NCBI GenBank assembly: GCA_965198325.1
Contig: CBDAPE010000018.1
Coordinates: 546,681 to 610,680, forward strand
Length of the DNA: 64,000 nt
Source of the DNA: CBDAPE01 sp965198325
GTDB lineage: Bacteria > Pseudomonadota > Alphaproteobacteria > UBA828 > JAPUJA01
Direction: 5' to 3'
Position 1 is the first letter of the stretch, and the number at the start of each line of letters is the position of its first letter. The notes below the pieces were generated by a model. That model searched no databases and had not been told where the DNA came from. It saw only the letters and a program-made list of their open reading frames with translations. Both the position numbers and the translations under genes were made by a program. Positions 26,298 to 36,304 of this stretch are shown piece by piece.

Positions 26298-27365
26298 ATG
26301 GCCGTGGACGCAGTCCGCGCCCTGCTCGATCGCGTCCCGAACATACAGATCACCACGGTTCGCCACGAGCAGCAACTCGCGTCCGACTACCGCCTCGATG
26401 CCCGGATCGATTTCGGCCACGATGGAATCCGCCATGCGCTCCTCATAGAGATCAAGTCAAATGGAGCACCACGCTTTGCCCGTTCCGCAGTCTATCAGCT
26501 CGAGAGCTGCATCGCGCATTTGCATCGATCCGAGCACCAAGACGTCACCCGGCAGTTCATTCCAATGCTGGTCAGCTCCTACCTGTCTCCAGAGTCGCGC
26601 TCCATCTGCCTCGATCACAATGCCGCTTACCTCGACCTCTACGGTAACGCGCGCCTTGCTTTCGGCAACGTCTATATCGAACGATCCGTCGCAGACAGAC
26701 CGAAGTCCGAAACCCGCACTCTGCGGTCACTGTTCACCCCGAAGGCGGGCGCAATCCTGCGGGTCCTCCTTCGCGATCCAGCCCGGGCATGGCGCGTCAC
26801 CGATCTGGCTGAGGTAGCCAACGCGAGCCTCGGGCATGTGAGCAACGTTCGCAAATCACTCCTCGACAGGGAATGGATCGAAATACGGGATGACGGCCTC
26901 GTCCTCGTCCAGCCGGATGAACTGCTGAAATCTTGGCGCGAGAACTACCGTCAACCGACCGGTCATCACATCAGCGGATACACGGTTCTCCACGGGGACC
27001 AGCTGCGTAATAGCCTGTCTGGAAGCCTAAACCCGGGACCGCAACCTCCACGTGCGATCTGTGCGTCAAACTCGGCTGCCCAGTGGTTTGCGCCATACGT
27101 CCGAGGTGGCACACACAGCTTCTACGCAGACGAACCCGGCGCTCAGATGCTGAAAGAGACTCTTCAACTGACTCATGCCGCACAGGGGGCCAACGTGATC
27201 CTGCGCATCCCCAACGATGAGACTCTGTTCGAAGACGCCGTTCAGCCGGCACCGGGCATCTTCTGCGTCAATCCGGTTGTCACCTACCTCGATCTATGGA
27301 ACGGCAACGATCGGGACCGTGAGGCCGCCGACCATATGGCCGCGAAGTGCTTTCCATGGTTGTAA
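26298..27365 (+). CDS. AbiEi-family regulator/antitoxin with PD-(D/E)XK-like N-terminus
   Basis: A 355-residue protein. The C-terminal half resembles type IV AbiEi antitoxins, with a winged helix (LRVLLRDPARAWRVTDLAEV ... HVSNVRKSLLDREWI) and the closing block VTYLDLWNGNDRDREAADHM. The N-terminal ~110 residues contain DARIDFGH then LLIEIKSNG, a D...ExK pattern like PD-(D/E)XK nucleases. I prefer ATG 26298 (GGAG 4 nt upstream) over ATG 26259, which sits inside the operator and at the predicted transcription start. It overlaps the next gene by 10 bp. Expected roles: autorepression, neutralising the downstream transferase, possibly nuclease activity. Confidence 0.75.
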   Translation: MAVDAVRALLDRVPNIQITTVRHEQQLASDYRLDARIDFGHDGIRHALLIEIKSNGAPRFARSAVYQLESCIAHLHRSEHQDVTRQFIPMLVSSYLSPESRSICLDHNAAYLDLYGNARLAFGNVYIERSVADRPKSETRTLRSLFTPKAGAILRVLLRDPARAWRVTDLAEVANASLGHVSNVRKSLLDREWIEIRDDGLVLVQPDELLKSWRENYRQPTGHHISGYTVLHGDQLRNSLSGSLNPGPQPPRAICASNSAAQWFAPYVRGGTHSFYADEPGAQMLKETLQLTHAAQGANVILRIPNDETLFEDAVQPAPGIFCVNPVVTYLDLWNGNDRDREAADHMAAKCFPWL

Positions 27366-28219
27366 GAGAACCCCAGGCCGCCGGTGACTACGATGACCGG
27401 ACAACAGCAGCGGTCAAGTCCGTACTCATCGAGATCGGCCAAATCCTCGGCAGCTTCGAAGGCAAGTTTGCGATCATCGGCGGCGCCGTTCCCTGGCTGT
27501 TGCTGGGCGAAGCCGACATGCCACATATCGGCACCGGAGACGTGGACCTCGGCCTCGATCCGGCCGCCTTGGGCGACGGTGAATACGTTCGGCTTGTCGA
27601 AGCCCTCCAGGAACACGGCTACTTTCAACGGGACAATTTGTGGCGCTTTCAACTCGTGCGCACTGTCCCCGCCAGGGATGACGGGCCCGACGTCGACGTC
27701 GTCGTCGATTTCCTGATGCCACGAGACGCCGTGATCACAAGAAATGCACCGCCACTGATCAGCCAGTTTGCCGTCCAGCGTGCGGACGGCGCGGATCTGG
27801 CGCTCAGGTTCTACCAAATGGTCGCCATCGAAGGCCATATGCCCGATGGTGACCGCAATCGCGTTCGCATCGCGGTGGCATCGATTCCGGCGCTATTGGC
27901 CATGAAGGGTTACGCCATCGCAAACCGTCTGAAACGCAAGGATGCCTACGACATTTACTACTCCATAAGAAACTTCCCGGATGGAATCGACGCTCTCGTC
28001 GAAGCAACCCGACCGCTCCTGGACATCGAATCGGCACTCCAGGGATACCGTTCTGTCTCTGACAAGTTTCGGAATGTCGAAGATTTCGGACCGACGAGCG
28101 TGAAAAGGTTCGTCGAAAGCTCCCACCTGCTTGGCGATCGCACGGCAGATCAATGGCAGCAGGACGCCTTCGGACAGGTTGACGCATGGCTCAGAGGGCT
28201 TGGCCTGAGGCCGTCATGA
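27356..28219 (+). CDS. AbiEii/MNT-like nucleotidyltransferase
   Basis: A 287-residue member of the nucleotidyltransferase superfamily. The G-G motif is IGGAVPWLLL and the catalytic Asp pair is in GTGDVDLGLDP; a third Asp is likely in PDVDVVVDF. The segment LLAMKGYAIANRLKRKDAYD, then IYYSI, is characteristic of AbiEii/DUF1814-type toxins. Known relatives add nucleotides to tRNA or protein targets. ATG 27356 lies inside the end of the upstream gene; a GTG at 27347 is an alternative. It overlaps the endonuclease gene as ATGA (28216-28219). Together with the upstream gene it forms an AbiE-like pair. Confidence 0.75.
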   Translation: MVVREPQAAGDYDDRTTAAVKSVLIEIGQILGSFEGKFAIIGGAVPWLLLGEADMPHIGTGDVDLGLDPAALGDGEYVRLVEALQEHGYFQRDNLWRFQLVRTVPARDDGPDVDVVVDFLMPRDAVITRNAPPLISQFAVQRADGADLALRFYQMVAIEGHMPDGDRNRVRIAVASIPALLAMKGYAIANRLKRKDAYDIYYSIRNFPDGIDALVEATRPLLDIESALQGYRSVSDKFRNVEDFGPTSVKRFVESSHLLGDRTADQWQQDAFGQVDAWLRGLGLRPS

Positions 28220-29115
28220 CCGGAACCTCGAATACCAGGATCCGTACCATGGACATGCCGATTCTCGACAAGGTGTTCGACATGGAAGGCGGCTTTGTCC
28301 TCAATTTCTCCAATCGAACTTTCGCCGAATTCTTTCGAGAAGAACTCCAAGTCGATATAGACCATCCCCGCTGGGCGGTTCAGGGCGAAAGCAAGGCAAA
28401 ACGCCTACGCTATTATTTGCGACAGGCGAACCGGCGTACGGCTCTTGATACGCTGAATGCGCTCTGGGAATATCGCAAGATCAGCAGTGCCACCCACGAT
28501 TACCCGGAGCTGGACGATACAGTACGCGACGCGTTCTTCAGGATCCTCGAACGCCTCGGGGCACAGCCGCAAGCGCAAGCAAGACCTTCTACCACACCAT
28601 CACAACCGTTGATCGATGCAGGTGCCACATCGTCTCTTGCCGACCGTTTGCTCCAGGTCTCCAAACTGGAGCCGCAGCCCCGCGGCTATGCGTTCGAGAA
28701 ATTCTTGAACGACATGTTCAATGTGTATGGATTGTCCGCACGCGCCTCCTTTCGTCTGGAAGGCGAGCAAATCGATGGCAGTTTTGTATTGGGAAATGAC
28801 ATCTACCTGCTCGAAGCCAAATGGACCAACGCCTTGGTCGACGCCGCGACGCTCCGTTCCTTCAACGCCAAGGTCGAGGACAAAGCGAAGTGGTCACGCG
28901 GCCTCTTCTTGAGCTATAGCGGATTCTCCTCTGAGGGACTCTCGGCCTTCGGGCGCGGCAAGAGCGTCATTTGTATGGATGGTCGCGATCTCCACGACAT
29001 TCTTTCACGTCAGCTTGATTTCGCGACGGTACTCGCCATGAAGGTTCGGCGGGCCGCCGAAACCGGTCAACCGTTCGTGAAAGTGGACGATCTCACTATT
29101 CCCATCACTCCATGA
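28216..29115 (+). CDS. Mrr-like restriction endonuclease
   Basis: A 299-residue protein. The C-terminal half is an Mrr_cat-like PD-(D/E)XK domain: RGYAFEKFLNDMFNVYGLSA, then the acidic residue in EQIDGSFVLG and the ExK in IYLLEAKWTNA, followed by GLFLSYSGFSSEGL. The N-terminal ~130 residues are helical, of unknown family, with a Pro/Gln-rich linker (about residues 118-135). Mrr-like enzymes usually cut modified or foreign DNA. ATG 28216 overlaps the upstream stop, and its own TGA overlaps the helicase start at 29112. An alternative upstream ATG (28186) would add ten residues. Confidence 0.75.
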   Translation: MTGTSNTRIRTMDMPILDKVFDMEGGFVLNFSNRTFAEFFREELQVDIDHPRWAVQGESKAKRLRYYLRQANRRTALDTLNALWEYRKISSATHDYPELDDTVRDAFFRILERLGAQPQAQARPSTTPSQPLIDAGATSSLADRLLQVSKLEPQPRGYAFEKFLNDMFNVYGLSARASFRLEGEQIDGSFVLGNDIYLLEAKWTNALVDAATLRSFNAKVEDKAKWSRGLFLSYSGFSSEGLSAFGRGKSVICMDGRDLHDILSRQLDFATVLAMKVRRAAETGQPFVKVDDLTIPITP

Positions 29116-32100
29116 CATCCCTTCCTTCCGTTCCCATGCATCGTACGGTGGAGACGGAAGCGCTTCTCTCAAGATGCGTTTCTATCGACCTCGAAGTCGA
29201 TCCGAACACCAGCCGGATTCGCGGATTCGCGGCCATCCGCTCGGTAACGACCGACACATGCACCTATCGCGGCGGCAACTTCGCGAGCGCACTGCATGCG
29301 CTGGACAACTATGTTGCGGGAGCGGAGTTCGTGCTTGGACACAACGTGATCGAGCACGATCTGCTCTATCTGCGAGAAGCGCGTTCGAACCTGCGGATCC
29401 TCACGCAACCCCCGATCGACACCCTTTGGCTCAATCCGCTTGCCTTTCCCCGCAATCCATATCACCGCCTGGTCAAGCACTACAAGGACGGCCGGCTTCA
29501 GGCCGGGAATGCCAGCGATCCCGAACTCGACGCTGGACTCGTCCTCACTGTCCTACGAAACCAGTTGGCGCAGTTTCAAAAAGTCGCGCGAAGCGATCCC
29601 GACCTCCTGACCGCGTTGCACTGGCTCGCGACATCGAGCGAAAAGCCATAGGGATTCGAGGCGGTCTTCCGGTCGGTGAGGGATGCGCTCAGGCCCGGCG
29701 CGCCGGAGGCGCAACGCGCGATCCGGCAGGTTCTGACCGACCGGGCCTGCACCCACCTGATCGAACTTTCGATCCCGGACGCCGAGCGAACCGGCTGGCC
29801 GCTCGCCTACGCGCTCTCCTGGATCTCGGTGGCCGGCGAAAACTCCGTGATGCCTCCCTGGGTCCGTCACCAATTTCCCGAGTCCGGTGCGTGTCAATGG
29901 CGGAGCAAAAAGGGACCACCGTGGCGGTGTAAGAAGGGACCGCTTGGCGGCTGCGGGCTTGTCCCCGTAGTCCATGGGAGGGCCCCGCGTGCGACTGGTG
30001 CCAGTCCTGGGGCGACCCCGCCAGACTTCTCGAACAGTGGTTCGGCTTCGAGGGGTTCCGGCCGAAGCCGTCGGGCGGGGACGGGCGCTCCCTCCAGGAA
30101 ACCATCGTCGCGTCGGCGCTCGCCAAGTCCTCGGTTCTCGGAATCCTCCCGACCGGTACGGGCAAGTCGCTCTGCTACCAGCTGCCGGCGCTCGCCATGT
30201 ATCATCGGACCGGCGCGCTCACCGTCGTCATCTCGCCGCTCGTCGCGCTCATGGCCGACCAGGTTGCAAGCCTGTAACGGAAGGGAATCTCGTCCTGCGT
30301 CACCGTCAACGGCCTCCTGTCGCTCCCCGAGCGTCATGAAGCGCTCGACCAGATCCGCCTCGGCGACGCGTCCATGCTGCTCATCTCTCCCGAACAGCTG
30401 AGAAACCCCTCGGTGCGATCCATCCTGGAACAGCGGGAAGTTGGATCTTGGGTCGTCGACGACGCGCACTGTGTCTCCAAGTGGGGGCACGATTTCCGGC
30501 CGGACTACCGCTATATCGCGCGCTTCATCAGGGAATACTCGGGTGACAGCGATCCGGCCCCGCTGATCTACCTGACCGCAACGGCCAAGCCCGGCGTCAT
30601 CGTCGACATATGCGAGCATTTTCAGGAGAGGCTGGGCGTCCGCCTGAAGCGTATCGACGGCGGCGCGCACCGGGACAATCTCTATTTCGACGTCATCCAG
30701 ACCGACAAGACCGGGAAGCTGGGCGACATTGTGTCGGTTCTCGAAGACGCCTTACCCCCTGAGGGCGTCTCGGGAGCGATCGTCTACTGCGCAACGCGAA
30801 GTGCGACCGAGCGCGTGGCAGACTTCCTGAAGGAGAAGGGCTATGCCGCCAGCCACTATCATGCCGGCCTGAAGCCCGAAGCCAAGCTGGAGACACAGGA
30901 GCAGTTTGCCGACGGCACACTCCGCGTCATCGCAGCCACCAACGCCTTCGGCATGGGGATCGACAAAGCCGATATCCGCCTCGTCGTCCACGCCGACATC
31001 CCGGGCTCGCTGGAAAACTACGTCCAGGAAGCCGGGCGCGCCGGACGCGACGGCGAGCCCGCCCGCTGCGTCCTGTTTTACAGCAACGACGATATCGAGA
31101 AGCAGTTCTCGCTCTCGGCGCGATCGCGTCTCGACAAGCAGGAAATCGTGGCAATCCAGAAGTCCCTGCGGCGGCTTGGGCGACGATCGAAACGGGAGGG
31201 CGAGGTCGTCGCCACACCCGGCGAGATCCTCAAGGAAGATGTCGACGGGGACTTCGGACGGGACAGGGACACCGAGGATACCCGTGTAAAGATCGCCGTT
31301 TCGTGGCTAGAAGAGGCGGTGCTGCTCAAGCGTGACGAGAACTTCGTGCGGGTGTTCCCGTCATCGCTGCAGATCCGGACCATCGACGAAGCGCGCAAGC
31401 GGATCGAAGCCGCCGACGCCACACCAGCCTACCGGAACAAGCTCCCGCGCCTCGTGCGCTGCCTGCTCGATTCCCCACCCGACCGCGGCATCTCGACCGA
31501 CGAGCTCAGCCTCGAGGCTGGCCTGACACCGGCGCGGCTGCGCAAGGCGTTCAACTTCCTCGAAGCTTTGGGGATCGCCTCGAACGACACCGCGATCACG
31601 GTCTTCATCCATCTCGCCGTGGAGGACTCATCCGCGAAGCGCCTTGTCGAAGTCTCCGGTCTCGAGGCCGACCTGCTCGACCGGTTCCGGGAACTCGCGC
31701 CCGACCTGAACCTTGGCGATGCGTCAACCGTCAACCTGAGGATAGCCTCGCAGCAACTCAGGGATGCGGGTCACGCGACGGTCCGGCCCGACATCGTCGA
31801 GAAACTCATTCGCGGGATCGCACGGGACGGACGGGAGGACGCGGAGGGCGTCGCCAGCTTCCAGGTTCGCAAGATCGACCGCCAGCACCTCTCACTCCGA
31901 CTGCAGCGGAGCTGGGACAAGCTCACGCTCACCGCACGGCTCCGCCGCAGGGCCGCGGCGGTGCTGCTCGCCTCGCTCACCGATTCTGCCCCCGCCAATG
32001 CCCGTGGCAAGGACGTGCAGGTCGCAACCACCCTGGGCACCCTGATCTCGGCGCTGGGGAGCGACCTCGAGCTCGCACGCGACATCACCGACCCGTCGAG

Positions 32101-34316
32101 CCTGCTCGACCACGCCCTGCTCTGGCTTCACGAACAGGGGGCGGTGACCCTCGGCAGGGGTCTCACGATCTTCCGCCCCGCCATCACAGTCCGCCTGGAG
32201 CCGGGCAACCGGAAGTTCGCCGAGACGGACTTCCAGCCTCTCCACATCCACTATGACGAGCAGACCCTCCAGACCCACATCATGGCGACCTACGCGGAGC
32301 ACGGGCTCGACTCCATGCGCGATGCGCGCCGCCTGAGGGACGACTATTTCACGCTCGACCGACAGGCCTTCGTTGATCGGTGGCTGCCTCGCAGCGTGGC
32401 CGCGCTCCGCCGCCAAACCACGCCCGAATCCTGGCGCGCGATCGTCGAATCGCTTGGAAACGCGGACCAGACCCGGATCGTGGCCGATGATCGCGAGCAA
32501 ACAAGCGTGCTCGTGCTTGCCGGTCCGGGCTCGGGCAAGACGCGCGTCCTCGTGCACCGCATCGCCTATCTGATCCGCGTTCGCCGGCAGGACCCGCAGG
32601 GCATCCTCGCGCTTGTCTACAACCGCCACGCTGCGACCGAGATCCGGCGCCGGCTCTTCGATCTGCTCGGGGAGGACGCGCGCGGCGTGACGGTATCCAC
32701 CTGTCACGGTCTGGCGATGCGCCTGGTCGGGGCGAGCTTCGCTGGGCAGGCCAGCGACATCTCGAAAGGCAAGTTCGACAAGGTTCTCAAGCAGGCAGTC
32801 TCGCTGCTGCGGGGTGATGGCCTCTCCCGCGACGAGGCCGGGGCGCAGCGCGATACGCTGATCGAGGGATACCGCTGGATCCTTGTCGACGAGTATCAGG
32901 ACATCGGATCGGATGAGTATGAATTGATCGCCGCGGTCGCCGGGCACTCCGTCGAGGAGTCGAGGACGCGGACAGCCGCCTCAGCCTCTTCGCCGTCGGT
33001 GACGACGACCAAAACATCTACGCCTTCAAGGGGGCGTCCGTTGCGTTCATCCGGCGATTCGAGGAGGACTATGACGCGCGCCCGGTCCACTTGGTCGAGA
33101 ACTATCGCTCGACCGCCAACATCGTTGACGCAGCCAACATGCTCATCACGCCCGCCGCGGACCGCATGAAGACTGGACACGACATCGTCGTGAACCGGAG
33201 CCGGCGCAAGGACTGTCCAGGCGGATCACTGGAGCGCCTTGACCCGATCGGGCGCGGTCGCGTTCAGGTTCTGCGCGCGCCGAAGGACGAAGCCGTTCAG
33301 GCCGTCCTGGCGGTAAGCGAACTGGAACGCCTCTCCAAGCTGGCGCGCGACGACAGTGCTTGGACGAAGACGGCTGTCATCGCCCGCAACTGGCGCCAGC
33401 TGGAGCCCGTCCGTAGCTACTGCGAGGCGCGCGGCATCCCGGTCCAGGCGGCATCCGACGATCCCCCCAACGTATATGGCGCCTGCGCGAGACCCAGAGT
33501 CTTGTTGACTGGCTCAGGAAGCGGTCCGGTTCCGCTGTGCGTGTCGCCGACATCGCTCGCTGGATCAAGCTACAGACAACCGGACACTGGTGGTCGCTTC
33601 TGAAAGAAGGCCTTGAAGACCTGTTCCACGAACTCGGTGACCGCGAGACCGACCGCAAGGACGTGATCGAGTGGCTCGCCGAATGGGGCCGCGACGCTCG
33701 AAAGAGCCAAACCGGTCTGCTGCTTCTCTCGGCGCACAGGGCGAAGGGTCTCGAGTTTGACGACGTCGTCATTCTCGACGGCGGTTGGGAATGGGCGTCC
33801 AACGTCGACGACAGGGACGCCGAGCGCCGGCTCTACTATGTCGCGATGACGCGGGCTCGCCGGAGCCTGGCGCTACTCTCGATGGGCGGCCGTCATCCCT
33901 TCATCGGCGCCTTGGAAGGACCGGTAGTGGCGCATCGCGCCCCGGAAGCAAATTGGCTCGACGTTGCCGATTGCAGGAAGATCTACCGGACGCTCAATCC
34001 ATCGGAGGTCGTCTTGGATTTCTCGGGGCAGATGGCTAACGGACATCGGGCGCTTCAGTCCCTCGACCGGGCTGCTGCGGGCGACCCGGTCGGTCTGCAA
34101 CAGGACCGTGACCGTTGGCAGATCGTCGACCAGCATGGCTTCGTGATCGGGCGCCTGGCCAGGAAGTTCGAGCCGCCGGAAGGTGCGACATTCCTGGAAG
34201 GCAGTGTGCACGCGATCACCACACGCTATCGGTCGGACTCTGCCGAAAGCTTTCAGGCGCAGCTCCGCCGCGATCGGTGGAGCGTCGTGCTCCCCGAACT
34301 AGTCTACCGATCCTGA
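29112..34316 (+). pseudogene. Exonuclease-RecQ-UvrD fusion helicase, multiply disrupted
   Basis: Restored, this is one ~1,700-residue protein known as a large RecQ-family helicase. Parts in order: DnaQ-like exonuclease (VSIDLEVDP, LGHNVIEHDLLYL), RecQ core (GILPTGTGKSLCYQLP; motif II VDDAHCVSKWGHDF, with Asp replacing the usual Glu; QEAGRAGRDG), and UvrD-like helicase (LAGPGSGKTRVLVHRI, VDEYQDI, GDDDQNIYAF, YVAMTRARRSL). Lesions: TAG 29649; an IS21-A end replacing codons at 29892-29995; TAA 30275; an 8-bp tandem duplication at 32951-32966; a TA duplication near 33472. Long intact stretches (30374-32950) imply recent decay. It is coupled to the endonuclease gene (ATGA), and was presumably the motor of the system. 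Confidence 0.85.
29892..29995. mobile_element. Solo IS21-A end (104 bp) in the helicase gene
   Basis: Matches the first 104 bp of IS21-A (from TGTCAATGGCGGAGCAAAAA). It joins the gene at gcgac, shared by IS end and target: downstream codons read CDWCQSWGDP. Some native codons of this zinc-binding-like segment are missing, so this is a deletion scar rather than a clean insertion. Confidence 0.8.
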
Positions 34317-34611
34317 AGCGTGTTGCGCGCCTTGACTGCGCGATATGCAGCATCCCGCAGACGTTTGCGTACCGGCAATCTTTCCGGTCGCTGAGCTGCC
34401 AACGCCTCAAAGTAGGTCCCGCTGCACGGCTTCGCCTGTCACTGCCGCCCCTGGCCAAGTCTGATTCATCGATGTCACGCTCGCCCGCCACGGATCCCCT
34501 TATGCTTCATTTGCCGTAACGCCCAGAGCAGCACGCAGAGTCTCCTCTAACCTATTATTTTGCGGTTATTTTGCGGTCTTTTCCAGACCGTTAAGCAACG
34601 AAGCCCAATGC
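34317..34611. other. No gene recognised after the defence operon
   Basis: About 295 bp with no recognisable coding frame. A short direct repeat ttattttgcggt occurs at about 34553 and 34566. Confidence 0.5.
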
Positions 34612-34687
34612 TGTTGGTAACGACCGTAAATTTCCCATTTGTAACGACCCAAAATTTTTCACTTTGGGCTTGTCGCTGAAGGCGATC
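34612..34687. mobile_element. IS21-B solo end
   Basis: tgttggtaacgaccgtaaat then ttcccatttgtaacgaccca matches the left end of the IS21-B derivative at 10925. It is cut by IS21-A copy C at 34688. Confidence 0.7.
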
Positions 34688-34804
34688 TGAGAACGGCGGC
34701 GCAATAATCCCCCACTGAAGCGGCCGGTTGATCCGGCTGTAGCGGGCCAAAATGGGACCGTCTATAGCCTTCTGTCAGGGTTGCTCTGACTGGAAGGCGG
34801 GGGG

Positions 34805-36304
34805 ATGTATCGGGTGGATTTGTACGCGCGGGTTCGGCGGGCGTGTCGTGTCGAGGGAATGAGCACCCGCGAGGCCTCGCGGGTGTTCGGGCTGGACCGC
34901 AAGACGGTCCGCAAGATGCTGTCGTTCTCGGTGCCGCCGGGGTCTCGCCGCGGCAAGCCGCCACGGCGGCCGAAGCGGGGTCCGTTCACGGGGATCATCG
35001 ATCGGATTCTGGAAGACGATCGGACCAGCCACCACAAGCAACGGCCCACGGCGAAGCGGATCTTCGACCGTCTCCGGGACGAGTACGGCTTTACGGGCGG
35101 CTACACCATCGTGAAGGACTATGTCCGTGAGCGGCGGCTTCGGTCGCGCGAGATGTTCGTGCCGCTCGTCCATTCCCCCGGCCCCGCCCAGGCGGACTTC
35201 GGCGAGGCGATGGCGGTGATCGGCGGCGTGGCGTGCAAGGTCCACTTCCTTGCCTTCGATCTTCCCCACAGTGATGCCTGCTTCGTGAAGGCCTACCCGG
35301 CGGAGACGACCGAGGCGTTCTGCGCTGGCCACAACGCGGCGGTTGCGTTCTTCGGCGGCGTCCCCCGATCCATCCTGTACGACAACACCAAGCTGGCAGT
35401 CGCCCGGATACTGGGCGATGGCAAGCGGCAGCGAACGCGCGTCTTCACGGACCTTCAATCCCCCTATCTGTTCGAGGACAGGTTCGGCCGGCCGGGCAAG
35501 GGCAACGACAAAGGCAAGGTCGAGGGACTGGTCGGCTTCATCCGGCGGACCTTCCGGGTCCCCGTCCCGCGGGCCGAGAGCTTCGAGGCGCTGAACGATG
35601 CTCTCGCGGGACAGTGCCGCCGGCGCCAGGCGGCGCGGCTGCGGGGTCACAAGGAGACCATCGGCGAGCGCCTCGCACGGGACCGGGAAGCCTTCTTGCC
35701 TCTCCCCCCGGCACCATACGATGCCTGCGACAAGCGCACTGGACGGGTGAGCTCGCTGTCGCTGGTGCGCTGCCGGGGCAACGACTACTCGGTGCCCGTG
35801 GCCTATGGCCACCGCGAGGTGCTGATCCGGTGCTCCGTCGACGAGGTCGTTATCTCTTGCGGCGCGGAGGTGATTGCCCGGCACCGCCGGTCCTACGACA
35901 GCGAGGACCTGATCTTCGACCCGCTGCATTACCTACCCTTGATCGAGCAGAAGATCGGCGCCCTCGACCAGGCCGCGCCGTTGGCGGGCTGGGACCTGCC
36001 CGAGGCCTTCATCACTCTGCGACGCCTGCTCGAAGCCCGCATGGGCAAGGCGGGCAAGCGCGAGTCCGTCCAGGTGCGCCGTCTGCTGGAGAGCTTCCGG
36101 CTCGAGGAGGTCGAGGGTGCGGTCGGCGACGCGCTCAGGCTCGGCGCCATCGGCTTCGATGCGGTGAAGCACCTGGTACTGTGCCGCATCGAGCGGCGGC
36201 CGCCCCGGCTCAACCTCGAGGTCTATCCGTACCTGCCGCGCGCCCGGGTCGCGACGACGTCTGCCAAGTCGTACATGAGCCTACTGTCGGGGCTCGGCGC
36301 ATGA
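34805..36304 (+). CDS. istA: IS21 transposase IstA (copy C)
   Basis: A 499-residue IstA, same protein as copies A and D, with HTH and the DDE residues in QADFGEA, LYDNTKLAV and GKVEGLVGF. Overlaps istB by 4 bp. Confidence 0.92.
   Translation: MYRVDLYARVRRACRVEGMSTREASRVFGLDRKTVRKMLSFSVPPGSRRGKPPRRPKRGPFTGIIDRILEDDRTSHHKQRPTAKRIFDRLRDEYGFTGGYTIVKDYVRERRLRSREMFVPLVHSPGPAQADFGEAMAVIGGVACKVHFLAFDLPHSDACFVKAYPAETTEAFCAGHNAAVAFFGGVPRSILYDNTKLAVARILGDGKRQRTRVFTDLQSPYLFEDRFGRPGKGNDKGKVEGLVGFIRRTFRVPVPRAESFEALNDALAGQCRRRQAARLRGHKETIGERLARDREAFLPLPPAPYDACDKRTGRVSSLSLVRCRGNDYSVPVAYGHREVLIRCSVDEVVISCGAEVIARHRRSYDSEDLIFDPLHYLPLIEQKIGALDQAAPLAGWDLPEAFITLRRLLEARMGKAGKRESVQVRRLLESFRLEEVEGAVGDALRLGAIGFDAVKHLVLCRIERRPPRLNLEVYPYLPRARVATTSAKSYMSLLSGLGA

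Noticed and set aside
29676..30401. A separate 241-codon gene after the exonuclease frame
   Set aside because: Its first part is the in-frame continuation of the helicase protein past TAG 29649, and its second part is the IS21 end and a wrong frame of the RecQ domain.
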